Part shown: positions 1-12,135 of the stretch, in pieces
Position numbering within the stretch: the stretch's first letter is position 1
How the letters are laid out: each line of letters opens with the position of its first letter
Assembly (NCBI GenBank): GCA_963942565.1
Contig: OZ012695.1
Span: forward strand, 10,800,358 to 10,864,357
Direction: 5' to 3'
Source: Maea johnstoni
Lineage: Eukaryota > Annelida > Polychaeta > Spionida > Magelonidae
DNA: 64,000 bases
Made by a program: the position numbers and the translations under genes
Notes under the pieces: generated by a model
Told to the model about the DNA's origin: nothing
The model's input: the letters and a program-made list of their open reading frames with translations, nothing else
Databases searched by the model: none

Positions 1-702
1 GTAGTTGAAAACCAAGACTTAATCATTTAATTGGATGTTACCAGGTAGGGGGAAGTTGAGAAGGAGTTGAGATATGCACAACATAACTGGTTGATCTTGT
101 CAGACGAACTGGTCAAACTATTACCCTTTTAAACTGCCATTCACATGACTGCATGAGGAACTGCTTCTCCAAATCAGGTAAATTTCTCTTGAATTTTATA
201 CTTTAAGGGACTCATACCAGACTGGGCATATGACAGACCATTAAATGAATATGTCAAGTGTCATCAGAGATGTTTTAGGTATGTCATATTCAACTGAAAG
301 AGAGAATTACCATTATACATGTATATTGCACCCATTGGCTGTATTTATAATCCGCCCTAGGAATAGATTTCCCCATTTATGTTTCATTATCATAATTGAG
401 TCTTTCTGCAATATATGTAGTTCACTATAAACTAATTATATGATTTTCTGAATTTATGTTGATCTATGCATTTGTACCTTTAAAATGATGGCATGCATGC
501 AATGTTTTATCACTTTCCCATATAGGTAAATTTGATGAAAATAAACATGCATGTGAAAAGAAAGTTTTATTTAATGGCAATCCATATCTATTTTTGTACA
601 TGTACCTATACCTACAGTCCATAGCAGTGTTTATGTAACGCTTTTTTGCGGTTATATGGGGGGGGGGGGGGGGATCGACTTGGATCGACTCTGCTATGCA
701 AG

Positions 703-1313
703 AAGAGTGAGCAGCTAGGAGTTGACAGGAGTGATCAGGAGTTGACAAATCAGCAAGCTCATTTGCATGGTAAAATGTTCACTAGCCGCTAGCTAGCAGT
801 AGTGATCAGTTGACAGGAGTGATCAGGAGTTGACAAATCAGCAAGCTCATTTGCATGGTAAAATGTTCACTAGCCGCTAGCTAGCAGTAGTGATCAGGAG
901 TTGACAGGAGTGATCAGGAGTTGACAAATCAGCAAGCTCATTTGCATGGTAAAATGTTCACTAGCCGCTAGCTAGCAGTAGTGATCAGGAGTTGACAGGA
1001 GTGATCAGGAGTTGACAAATCAGCAAGCTCATTTGCATGGTAAAATGTTCACTAGCCGCTAGCTAGCAGTAGTGATCAGTTGACAGGAGTGATCAGGAGT
1101 TGACAAATCAGCAAGCTCATTTGCATGGTAAAATGTTCACTAGCCGCTAGCTAGCAGTAGTGATCAGGAGTTGACAGGAGTGATCAGGAGTTGACAAATC
1201 AGCAAGCTCAGTTGCATGGTAAAATGTTCACTAGCCGCTAGCTAGCAGTAGTGATCAGGAGTTGACAGGAGTGATCAGGAGTTGACAAATCAGCAAGCTC
1301 AGTTGCATGGTAA
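703..1313. repeat. 88/91-bp minisatellite, seven copies
   Basis: The unit anchor GACAAATCAGCAAGCTCA recurs at 744, 832, 923, 1014, 1102, 1193 and 1284, with spacings 88, 91, 91, 88, 91, 91. That is a 270-bp three-unit higher-order repeat seen twice. Units carry CTAGCCGCTAGCTAGC. The first five carry ATTTGCAT, a perfect POU octamer; the last two have AGTTGCAT. Confidence 0.95.
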
Positions 1314-1879
1314 AATTATTCAGCAACCCATCCTCAGTATTACTGAATTAAGCCATTTTGGAATCTATGATATGCATATTAAAATGAATATCAATTTGTT
1401 AGAAGCCTTTCTAAGGACTTATGGCTGGCAATCTCATTTCACCAGTTACTCTATCCACTGGTGAATGTTAAAGAAGAAGTCAGTTACCATATACACTATT
1501 CTGGTGAATATTGTAATGGCATTTTCAATCTTGATGCTTTCTTGTGCTTTTGCAAGTTTCCCAACTTGTTTGTTCATTGTTCATTACACATTACCTTACT
1601 CATATTACAAGAATAACAAAATGGATTGAAAATTCTTGCTCTGTTGGTAAATCAAGTAAAAACATGGCAAGTATGAGTAAGTAAAAGTGGAAGTGTAAAT
1701 GGTTCAATACAACTTTCAATATCATATACACAGGTCAATTGTATTGTAATGTTTCATTGCGTATCAATGAATCTGCTTATTGGCGCACGCCGTGTTAATT
1801 ATTGGTTGCGTAGCCATGCCACATACGTTGTTATTATGGCACTGAGCCCAGCATAGTTGTTTACATTGCCAGACAGACA

Positions 1880-2000
1880 TCATAAGTAAATTACGTGGAG
1901 TTTGGACACGAGCACTAGCTAGGTCATTGATGAGGGGGGTGTTTCTAAATATTTCTTTCAGCTGGTCGAATAGGAGATTTTTAACCCTGATATAGGTATG
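1880..2000 (-). pseudogene. Possible Penelope-like element fragment
   Basis: A minus-strand stretch reads VKNLLFDQLKEIFRN, then TPLINDLASA and TPRNLL. This resembles the segment after the reverse transcriptase of Penelope-like elements (ILxxxWxxL, then PPxxxxRRPKNL), which is clearer in the copy at 5.8-6.7 kb. It is short and diverged, so the call is tentative. Confidence 0.25.
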
Positions 2001-2739
2001 TTTACCTATGACGGAGAAACAAGAAGATTCTTGTTTAATCAAACTTGTTTGGAAAATGATGGACACATTTTGTTTACCATGAAAGTTTCCAGGCACCATT
2101 ATACACATCAACCATATTTTACCATTTTTCCCCTTCATCCACTTTATTGGCGAATGAATGATACTATTTCAGCGAAACATTCTGCAGAAGCACATAACTC
2201 ATCAGCCCTTAAAGTTTCCTACCCAGCAATTTTCTATGCATTTTTCTTGAGGATGGTCTTCCATATGCAAATATCACACATGTACTGGCACTCAGTATGA
2301 AACTGTTATAATGAACAGGATGAAGAACCATATTATTTAGGATCTGTAATACCAGTAATGATTAACCCATAAATGTTGCAAAGTTTCTCTGAAAATCATC
2401 ATCTGAATCTTTAATATTTTTGACAATAATTTTAGAATTGACAATGGTTTTACAAAATCCCTACACTTCATTAGACTAATACACAACTTTTGATGGCACT
2501 GTCAAGCTTTTACCAGCCTGGAAATGTGTATAATGTCACCCTCTGAATGAGCAGTATTTGTGCTCCCCTTTTTCTAGTTAATAGGATACATTTTGGCCAC
2601 ATATAATGCAATAACGAATCAGTCAACAAATAAACTTTTATAGTACCTTGGGACACCTTATAACTTTAGATGTATGTTACCTCTCTACCTTCCTTCAAGT
2701 CTCGATACCTAAAAGCAATGTATTGTATTACTTTGTAAA

Positions 2740-2849
2740 CCTCTGGGGCCCTCGGGGCCGGAGGGCCTCAGGGAAGATCTTTACCATTGGACTGAGTTAC
2801 CCTCCTTAAATAAAGATTATTATTATTATCATTATTATTATTATTATTA

Positions 2850-2892
<43 letters not shown>

Positions 2893-2942
2893 CATTATTA
2901 TTATTATCATTATCATTATTATTTTTATTTTTATTATTATTT
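2740..2942 (+). repeat. Retroelement 3' tail with (ATT)n
   Basis: A GC-rich segment with GGCCCTCGGGGCCGGAGGGC is followed by TTACCCTCCTTAAATAAAG and then about 125 bp of imperfect ATT repeat. An AATAAAG signal running into (ATT)n is a typical 3' end of an invertebrate non-LTR retroelement or SINE. The source family is not identified. Confidence 0.55.
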
Positions 2943-3523
2943 ACCTGTTGACCATCATGTTTGAAGCCTTCGAAAAAGGCTACAACTGATGGTACAACAC
3001 AAAATAGAGACACCATAAGGAGGGTAACAAGGTATAGGAAATCGATATATGTTTTTAGTTCTATTTCGATTGTAGATTTTTACTGCTCTGGGAATTTTAT
3101 CTCTGTGTTGTTGCGCCTGAAAGTTGGCGAACTTGGAAGTGACAAAATGGCTGCCACAAATCAACACTTGCTTATGTGTTCAATCGTTGATTTGTGGTGC
3201 AAAACATGATCGTTTCTAAATAAAAATTACATGTATCGATTGCTGAGGTTGAAATTGTATTAGATAGTAATGTTTTACGTTGGATATTTTCTATATTCAT
3301 TTGTTTAACTTTATAGCGCTATAACATTGAGGAAGTTGATCTTTAAGAATTCCTTTTGATGCGCTGTCAGAATTTGTATCTGGCCAAAATTTACTTGCAT
3401 TCCCTTTGCTTTAGGATCGCTCATGACAAAATAAAATGAAGAAACAAATACTAATTTTCCCTTTTATCATCAAGGATCCTGAATCTACCAGTTTCATTGA
3501 ACTCATTTAATCTCTTAAAATGA

Positions 3524-3706
3524 AGACCATCATTATTATTATCACTATTATCATTATCATTATTATTATTATCATCATTATCATTATTATCATCATTATC
3601 ATTATTGTTATTCTTCTTCTTCTTATTATTATTATTATCATTTTTATTATTATCATCATTATCATTATCATTACTATTATTATCATTGATATTGTTATTA
3701 TATATG
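3524..3706. repeat. (ATT/ATC)n microsatellite
   Basis: About 180 bp of interrupted ATT/ATC trinucleotide repeat. Open frames on both strands here are low-complexity Ile/Met runs and are not genes. Confidence 0.95.
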
Positions 3707-3779
3707 AGTTGGTGTTCGTTTCTACCAATCTGATTAGAACAACTATTAAAAACTAGCTAGTCAGAAATTAGCCTTGAGG

Positions 3780-3900
3780 CAAGTCAGAAGGTTACCAGTA
3801 ACTTGAGGTTAGTCAGTGGTTTTCCCCTCCAATCTAGTTTTCTTCGCTATGAACAACTGGCTGGTCAGAATTTAGCCCCAATATGGCAGAAAACTGATAA
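3780..3900 (+). repeat. SINE fragment, CAACTGGCTAGTCA family
   Basis: Contains AACAACTGGCTGGTCAGAAT and CCAATATGGCAGAAAA. The same phrases occur at 14430-14520 and, with a tRNA-like box B upstream, at 26360-26520. Three diverged copies in one orientation indicate a dispersed SINE family. Confidence 0.6.
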
Positions 3901-4027
3901 GCAAAATGAGGAATCCAGCAGAAACTACATTAGTAGAGAAAGACAGGTGAGAAAGTTGCAGGTAACTTGGCCGGGTCAGTAGGTGGTTTTCCAGGAACTG
4001 AAAGTAACAAGTAAAGATAGAACTTAC

Positions 4028-4216
4028 CTCCAGCCTGTGTTTGAGCTCTGTGCACTTGAGTTTGATCTTCTTATCGTTCATATCCTGAGTCTTTGTGAAT
4101 TTGATCTTTATCTCAGCGGCTAGCGCACTCCTTGCTTCCTTGAGAACCTCTTCCAGACCAAATAACAACTGCTCCAACAACAGCTGAGACTTGTGCAACA
4201 CCTTGCTGTGCCACGA
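4028..4216 (-). CDS. Coiled-coil exon, possibly GBP C-terminal region
   Basis: A 189-bp open segment (63 codons, phase 0 to 0) has a gttttgcag acceptor and a GAG/GTAAGT donor. It reads SWHSKVLHKSQLLLEQLL, then GLEEVLKEARSALAAEIK, and ends LKCTELKHRLE. The heptad-like Leu spacing and many Lys/Glu suggest a long amphipathic helix. Same strand and phase as the GBP exons make it a candidate for the far C-terminal helices, but it could belong to a neighbouring gene because the connecting exons were not found. Confidence 0.55.
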
Positions 4217-4469
4217 CTGCAAAACCAAACCAGGGATGTCTACAACCACGAAACTAGAAGTAACTTCATTTTTACAATAAATACTTACCTGCGATCATTG
4301 GAACCTAGCTTAATAGGGCTTCCTCCTGAACCCAAACTGAGGCTCTTGTATTTAAAGGTCTTTTCTAATGGGAAGACCTCTTGAACACCAATCGGTTAGG
4401 GCTATTAAAATTAGCCTCAAAAAAACTTTGAAGTCTTCTTTTTTAGTCACATAGGAAGTTGGTCATTTA

Positions 4470-4750
4470 GGGCCATGGATTAATTGTCATGTTTTCCTCA
4501 CTCCTTAGTGACAGGCTGTTGTACTTAACAGCTTATGAAATAATTGAATAGTTTATAGCAACAGCTATGAAATAGTTGACTAGTTACCGCTAGCCCGAAG
4601 AATACCCACGAACACCCATCAAGTTTGTCAAGTGACCTACCGGTGAAACTAGTTTAACAAGGCATACAACGAGTATTTATCCAAAATCACTGGTGTTTGT
4701 AATGTTTCCCCCTTTTGTGTTTAGTATTTTGTTCGGTATAATAAAACATG
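4470..4750 (+). repeat. Dispersed repeat B, copy 1
   Basis: Begins GGGCCATGGATTAATTGTCA and ends TTCGGTATAATAAAAC. It matches 27410-27680 over its whole length with scattered changes, including AGCCCGAAGAATACC and GACCTACCGGTGAAACTAG. No coding potential is visible. It joins directly to the hairpin repeat at 4750-5060. Confidence 0.8.
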
Positions 4751-5060
4751 AAATACCTGTGGAGTTTCCACCAGGAATAACTTCCCCTCGAGAAGATTGT
4801 CGCCATATGACCAACTATTCAACATTTAAAATAAACGATGCAACCTAACTGAAAACGATCCAACTTTATTCAAAATGATGCAACATGGCGAAAACGCACC
4901 AACCTGCATTCGTCAATATCATTTGGCCAGATATAGAAGATTGCAGGTTGGTGCGTATCTTTGTGTGCATGTTGATGCGTTTTTGCCGCTCAGTTCCATC
5001 GCAATTGAAGGGGAGAACCTATGGTGAAGGGGAAACTCCTTGCCATGTTATCCATACAAA
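4750..5060 (+). repeat. Hairpin repeat A, copy 1
   Basis: Shares GTTTCCACCAGGAATAACTT, GCACCAACCTGCATTCGTCA and ACCTATGGTGAAGGGG with the inverted copy at 10190-10545. The core has ACGCACCAACCTGCA and its reverse complement TGCAGGTTGGTGCGT about 40 bp apart, a long hairpin. Confidence 0.75.
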
Positions 5061-5805
5061 GACAACATGGCATCTGTGTTTAATGGACAGAATTTAGGTA
5101 TTTTGAGCAACGGACATGGCGAGAGAGAGTGATAAATATATTTAGGCACAAATCTGAAGAAATTAAGGGTATTAAAAAAACGAAATAAGAACATAAATAA
5201 AAGGGGATGAGGGGTGTATCATGAAGGTGTAGACATAGGAAGTGAGTCATTTTATTGTGAATCAATTAAAATTTGAAAAAAGTTTTTTCATATAAGTCTC
5301 ACTCAAAAGAAATGAGCTATAATAAGAGACAACAGGTAGAAGATGAAAAAGAAGATCGTAGTAGCGGGTGAATAGAAATAAAATGCTAACATGACAAGCA
5401 AATGAACTTGTTGTAAATAAATATATAAATAAATAAATAAATATATAAATATGGATCGTGCACCTTGTTTATTTGATTCGTTAATTGATTAATAATCAGA
5501 TATCATTATGGTATTAATGATTGCGGAGCAGATAGATTCATCATAGTAAAGTAGATGATGAGATTGTATGTGTACTATGTCACACCTAAGATATGAGAGT
5601 TCAGTAATCTGAAGATGAAAATAAGAATGATAGACAGGTATCCGTGGAAGATACTTTTTTGGAAGACACTTCGGCTCTAAATGTAATATGGTGTGTAACA
5701 AAATTTCCAAACAAATATGAATATAAAGGTTTGTTAACTGCTCCACTATGATGTAGTGGAGCTTTATATGTGGCACTAGTGGAGTATAGGCTAATTGATA
5801 AAGTC

Positions 5806-6705
5806 CTAGCGGGTTTTGTTTTTGATGGGTTTCTTTTTATTGTTGAACACATTAAGACCATCAGGTATTTTGGTTCTGAGGGTACAGATCCATTTTTGTT
5901 CTAAATCAAGCCTCATGTTGAGTGAGACATTACTGTCAGGGTGTCCTCTGGCAAATTGTAAGACGAAAATACGAACGTCTTCTAAACCATTGTGTCCTTG
6001 TTTATTAAAATGTCTGCCTACACTATGGACTGTGGTGTTGTTTTGAACAACATTTCTGAAGTGTTCACAGAGCCTAGAGCGTATACTGCGTTTAGTCTGG
6101 CCCAGATACATTTGTTGGCATGACTCACAAGTGATGCAATATATGAGGTTATTACTCTCACAGTTGGCCTTTCTAATGCTGCTATAGCTTAAGTCGGTGA
6201 TGGGACAGTGTAGTCTTCCCCCTGTGTTTATTTTGTTACAGTATTTGCAATTTCTTCTAGAGCATGCCCTCAAGTCAGGATTGTCCGTAGGATCTTTTGC
6301 TTTGGGGGCAGATTGGACATCCCAAGGGTTGGATGTCATGGCTCTAATCAAAGTGTCTCTCAAGTTTTTAGGTCTTCGGTAGCCTCTAGTTATTTTGTAT
6401 TCGAGTAGGGGACGGGTTGCACTTGACCGGTCTAGCATGTCCCAGTTCATCTTAATGATGTTGTCTAGGACATTACCACTTGGATGGAATGTGGTAATGA
6501 GAAAGAGATTTTTCTCATCCTTCTCCCTCTCATAAGTTTGTTTGTACTCTAACAGCTCCTCCCTATTTAATTGGTAGGTTTTAGTAAAAGAATCTTGTAG
6601 TAGTTTTTTGGGGTATACGGCTCTGTGAAAGTGACTAGCCATTGTCCTAGCTTCATTAGTGAAGTCTAGAGTGTCACTACATATTCGCGTGAAGACTGAC
6701 GTCAT
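5806..6705 (-). mobile_element. Penelope-like retroelement, 3' part with GIY-YIG endonuclease
   Basis: An open frame of 299 codons. The first half has FHPSGNVLDNIIKMNWDML and GYRRPKNLRDTLIRAM, the segment typically following the reverse transcriptase. A Cys cluster follows (CSRRNCKYC, then CESNNLIYCITCESC). Last comes the GIY-YIG endonuclease core YLGQTKRSIRSRLCEH. Known Penelope-like elements use this nuclease to nick target DNA. The reverse transcriptase is absent: the copy is 5'-truncated and abuts a (TA)n tract at 6785. A perfect hairpin, GCTCCACTA with TAGTGGAGC, lies downstream near 5740-5762. LTR elements are excluded by the endonuclease type. Confidence 0.85.
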
Positions 6706-6779
6706 ATCGTCAGTGGCGGTTAGGTGACCAAGCTACGAACAGCGTTTTTATTTCGTCCCCAAGCCAAAGCCACGTTTCT

Positions 6780-6784
<5 letters not shown>

Positions 6785-6836
<52 letters not shown>

Positions 6837-6866
6837 GATATATACATATAGATATATAGATATATA
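6785..6866. repeat. (TA)n microsatellite
   Basis: A near-pure TA run with a CATATAGA-variant tail. It ends at the TA flank of the pogo/Tc1-like MITE at 6867. Confidence 0.97.
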
Positions 6867-7380
6867 CAGTCAAACCTCTGATAAGCGACCGCTCAAGGGA
6901 AAAGTCAAAAGTGGTCTTTTAAAGAGGCCAATCTCTTAAGAAGGGATTAAGGGGTCTGAGCGAGGTTATGAAAAAAACAAAGAATTTCCAACAATGACCT
7001 GGAATTATTGAGATGTTTATGTTTAGCTGCGTTTGTTGAAATTTCTTCATTAAAATCTTAAGAATAAACAATTCAGAAAAATAAAAGTTGAACTATATCA
7101 TTAAATGAGGGCCCTCAGAAATGATATACTTTCATATTTTTACCGATTATTTCATTATTTTATTGTGCCCTTTCCAATATACAAGGCGTCTAGGCATTCA
7201 AGTGGCCATTAAATGAAGGACCATTCACTCGTAGGGATAAAATTTCACGGTCGTTGGTCGCGTCAAGCAAGTGGTCGCTTAATCAAGGTAAAATATAGAG
7301 GGAATAGCCTTGGGGGGATTTGAAACGGTCGTTCAAGGCAAGTGGTTGTTTAAGAGAAGTGGTCGTTGAGGCAAGTTTGA

Positions 7381-7383
<3 letters not shown>
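6867..7383. mobile_element. MITE, Tc1/pogo-like, TA target duplication
   Basis: 517 bp. The left end is CAGTCAAACCTCTGATAAGC and the right end, reversed, is CAGTCAAACTTGCCTCAACG. TA dinucleotides flank both sides. Internal repeats of GGTCGTT and AAGTGGTC are scattered near the ends. No transposase is encoded. The inverted ends and TA duplication are characteristic of Tc1/mariner/pogo non-autonomous elements. Confidence 0.8.
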
Positions 7384-7425
<42 letters not shown>

Positions 7426-7435
7426 GATATATAAA

Positions 7436-8030
<595 letters not shown>

Positions 8031-8565
8031 CAATAATAATTGGGCCGAGCATTAAGGTATACACGCTTTCTGACATTCCGTCTGAGCATGCTCAGAAACC
8101 AGAGGTCAGAGGTCATTCAACAATAGCAGCACATCAGCTGCAGTCTCTTACACTGTGAGAGATAGGGATATCGGTCAAAGAGGGTTTATAAAGGGAATTC
8201 TTTAGGGAACTATGACAGTCCTGCTATTAGTCCCAGTTAGATATGCACTCAGTAACCTAATACTGTTAATATCAATCATTTTCATGGATGTGAATTACAA
8301 AGAGGAAGGCCCTGGACCCTGATGGGGAAAGGATGTCTGGGGCCAGATTACAACCGTGTCCAAATCTTTCATGTTCCAACATAATAAAGTAAATGATACA
8401 GGAAATAAACCATCCTTTTAACTCTCATTTTAATTGAAACACTAGACTTGGGCGCAAGTCCTGATAGCGTGGTTAGATGTAGTTGTGGGGAGGGTATACT
8501 GGAAGTAAAATGCCCACTCAGCAGTAATCATACAGTAACTAGTTCAGACAATGTAAGCTATTTAA

Positions 8566-8788
8566 CCCATTAATGCTCACAGCGGCCAAAAACAGCCTGA
8601 TAATTTTGACGATATCTTGTAGGCAAAAGCATAATTAGAAAAATATTTGATAGGAAAATGTTAATTAAAACATTACCACCAACTCTCCTTCAAATATTTT
8701 GTTAAATTATTCATAATAACGAAATTATTGTCAAAAATACCATACATCCTGACGATACTTTCTGGAGGAACTCTTAAGCATTAATGGG
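8566..8788. mobile_element. piggyBac-like MITE
   Basis: 223 bp with ends CCCATTAATGCTCA and, reversed, CCCATTAATGCTTAAG. TTAA lies outside the left end and TTGA outside the right end. CCC-starting ends at TTAA fit piggyBac, with one changed base in the right duplication. The interior is AT-rich and non-coding. Confidence 0.6.
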
Positions 8789-8837
8789 TTGATATCGAAA
8801 GATGGGGAACAAGTGCTGAAACAAAGTCATAAGTACT

Positions 8838-9402
8838 ATGACCAAGTACAGGGTCAACTTGCTTTCACTGGCAAAGCATGGTGTGACTTTTTTTGTTTAC
8901 ACCAGGCATGGGTATGTCATGCAGCGCATTTACCCTAACGAAAAATACTGGACTTCACTTGCTAGTAATCCGGAATTCTTTTATCTTAACTATGTGGCTC
9001 CAGAACTGGTGACCCGTGAATTGAAAGAAAAGTATGAAGTTTATTTCGCAGTGAATGAAATTATGGAGGAAATGCTGTCTTCAATTTCATTCATTGATGA
9101 AAGTCCCTTGAGAATGATAGTGAGTCCCCACCCTGTATGAATAACACCAAAGACATGCCTTATAGCAGGGGGGAAAGGAAGGGGGAGGGATCAGTTCTTG
9201 GCCACCCCTCAAAAAGGAAATCCAAACCCACATATATATCTGTGGAAAATGCTCCTTTATTTGCAAACATCTGGGTACTGAAATGCTCGAGAGTAGCTGT
9301 ACAAGCAGAAAATGTCATCAGTGGTTTTATATCTTATGCATTAATAAAAATGATTCTAAGAAAACCAGCTGGATGTGCGAAAAATGCTGTAACCATTTAT
9401 GA
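8838..9402 (+). pseudogene. YqaJ-nuclease-like plus PHD-finger protein relic
   Basis: The first part (8838-9140) reads AKHGVTFFVYTRHGYVMQRI, then PNEKYWTSL, then FYLNYVAPELVTRELKEKY. It resembles the C-terminal end of YqaJ-type recombinase/exonuclease domains found in many invertebrate repeat-associated proteins. In another frame (9235-9402) comes a PHD-like finger: YICGKCSF, then SSCTSRKCHQWFYILC, then SWMCEKCCNHL and a stop. The spacing fits the Cys4-His-Cys3 family. The two domains lie in different frames with no clear splice site between them, so the copy looks broken and is probably a fragment of a mobile-element gene. Confidence 0.5.
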
Positions 9403-9499
9403 ATCTCATAAAATAGTGGCTACATTATCAGCATTAACAATTAATGTCAAATTCAACCCGGTGAAAACTATTCACTCCTCATTTTACAGTAAAAGCTTG

Positions 9500-10190
9500 T
9501 AAATTACCTTTCTGGAATTCGACAATGGAAAAAAATGAACAAGTAACATCTCAAAACTGTCAAGGATATATTCATTGCTAGATAAGCACGCTCTTACTAA
9601 ATCAAGTCATTTCTCAAAACTGTAAAGGATATACGTATCGCCAAATCAGCATTCTCTTAGTAAATCAATATTGTTTTAATACTGACAACATTGAGTTTTA
9701 GAGTGGTTACATAAACTACTCTTGAAGTAACCTTTGTTTGGCTAATAAAATATATCACTTGTTACTTTTATAGTTTGTTCTTCATTTTGGTTATTCATAT
9801 TTGAAATAACTTTGATATTCACTGAGCCAAGGAAGTATCAGTGTAAATGCTAGAAAACTTATTGAGTATAACTTTCCTATAACAGTAAGGCTATCAGTCA
9901 CACATTGAATAAGTTTGAATCTGACTGGGGTTTTCATGCTTTCCAATTTCTATTAAAATATTTGTGTATGATTGCATGGTCACTTATCTCTAATTTACTA
10001 TTCAACATGTGTGAAATAGAAATATGACCATTGGTGAGTTAAAACATGACAAATACATTGATACTTACAGAGACCATGCACCCTCTGCCTACTGGTTACA
10101 GCATGTGGGGGATCACACATGTGTCTTTTATTGTTGATTGACCTTTGACCTCAGCCATATGGCCACCCTCATTAAATAATCCAGGAAGCG
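9500..10190. other. Intergenic or intronic, nothing recognised
   Basis: AT-rich sequence with the phrase TCTCAAAACTGTCAAGGATA recurring near 9550 and 9613. No exon or element end was recognised. Confidence 0.5.
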
Positions 10191-10545
10191 TGTATTCCCC
10201 ATGGCAGACATTCCCCTTCACCATAGGTTCCCCCCTTCAAGTGCGGCATTGGTGAACCGCTAAAACAAATCAACATGCATATACTACTCAACATGGGAAA
10301 ACGCACCAACCTGCATTCGTCAACATCATTCGGCCAGATATAGAAGAATGCAGGTTGGTACGTTTTCGCCATGTTGGTGCGTTTTGCATGCAGGTTGAGT
10401 CGTTTTCAGTTAGGTTGCATGGTTTTTCCAAATGTTGAATTTTTGGTCATATGGCATTCCATACTCGAGCAACAATCCTCTCTCGGGGAAGTTATTCCTG
10501 GTGGAAACCCCACAGGGATATCATATTTGTATAATAGGTACCACT
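10190..10545 (-). repeat. Hairpin repeat A, copy 2, inverted
   Basis: Reverse-orientation copy of the repeat at 4750-5060. It contains a long foldback: arms 10289-10318 and 10346-10376, both built on CATGG(C)GAAAACG, CACCAACCTGC and their complements, about 30 bp each, with a 27-bp loop. Confidence 0.8.
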
Positions 10546-12135
10546 TCAACTCCCTCAAGGACAGTGGACCCGGGTTTGGTGACAAATCTGTCAAACTGGG
10601 TAAAACCACTGATCCAGGTGTAAACTAGGCTGATTGGTTCTTATCCAAGAGAATGGGGAGGAAGCAAATTCCTGCATTTTCCCACCACAGATAACCTGAG
10701 TGTATCCTGCAGGAATGAACCTAGCTGTGGCTGAGTTGCAAGAGAAAGGCTGTCTTTACTGCTGCTGACTTCAGAAGTACCATACAGAACAGCTCAAACA
10801 AGACCCCTGCCAAGTGTGTCAACACCCACATCTCTCTCAGAGTCCTAGGTCTGGCAGACACGGTGAAACAAATGCTTCCGCAGGGCCGACAAGTCCCTGT
10901 TGGAGGACACTGAGGCCCACCAGGAAATCCCTGATGTATGGCTGCTAAGCGACATAAAATATCTCTACAATAATGGTCCTTTTTTATTGTTAAAAACAAA
11001 AAAAAGCAATAAATAAATCAAAATGCTTACAAATGGATCTGCAGAACAACACATTCAGCCTCAGCAGTTTTCCCGAGGCAGGATCATTCACGGGCGTCCA
11101 CCAACAGGCTCGCCAAGTGACGCAACCAGGGCAGGCTGCACCAAAACAGGGCTACTATTGATATCAATAACTACTTTTTAACAAAAAAAAATGCACTGAA
11201 ACTGGATGTCAAATATCAGAATTAATTTGTCACATCAGAAATGACTTTTAGTTACTAACAACTGATAAATTAACAAAAGCATTAACCATTAGATTTCCAG
11301 TGATAATTGCATACTCCTTTAAGGCTTTCTGTTTGTATAAGTGTATAACAAAACAACAGCAGACTGTATGCAAAAATGTGACATTTGGGTGTTCCTTCAC
11401 CTATCAGTACCTATCATTATCAGCGACATGAAACTTTACATTTGGAGCGATATACACCATATAAAACATGCTGCTAGTAAAATCAAATGGTCTCAGGAAT
11501 ATTACCGCATGAAAAGAGTGGGAAGACTATTTTGCACCTGATGGGGACATTTGGAAATCAACACAACTGACTGTCTGATAGCAACACAACTACCGACGCT
11601 AGCAGGAAACACAAGCATCAAAGAGAAAACATTGCAGAAAACTATATTGCCACTAATCAACAACAACCTGATGTTTCTTGTTGACCACAATGTGCAACAG
11701 ATAGGCCACTTTTGATATTGAAAATGTTCACAAATACTGAGATTTGCTCAGTCAAAAACAATAGATAAAAAGTCTTGAAGGGTACTTGAAGCACTTCATA
11801 TACAATAAATGGGCACTCATAATTAGTTGTGCACGGCAAAGCAGAAATGTGGATTTTTCATTTCAACCCTGTAGGGCAACCAAAGTGAGATTACAATTAT
11901 TGTAAACTTATCAACCTCATCAAAAGCAATTTAATGAGTGTAAAAAATGGTCCTTTAGCATGGATATTTCATTCCAAAATGCTGTTTCATAAACAGCATT
12001 GTTTAAAACGTAATTCATCAGGCCCTTTCACACACACACACATATGTCAATAGGATGAGTTATTATTAAAGGATAATTTTGTAAGCTTTGTGAGCAGCAC
12101 AAAAAAGTGATAGATAAAGCTACGGCACATCAAAA
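10545..12135. other. Intron candidate, no exon recognised
   Basis: No convincing exon, element end or RNA gene was found. An open frame at 10721-10999 (minus) has no recognisable motif. If the 22-nt cassette is spliced, its next exon should lie here or at lower coordinates on the minus strand. Confidence 0.4.

Noticed and set aside
10721-10999. 92-codon minus-strand open frame as a gene
   Set aside because: No recognisable motif, no splice signals in register, biased composition; treated as chance.
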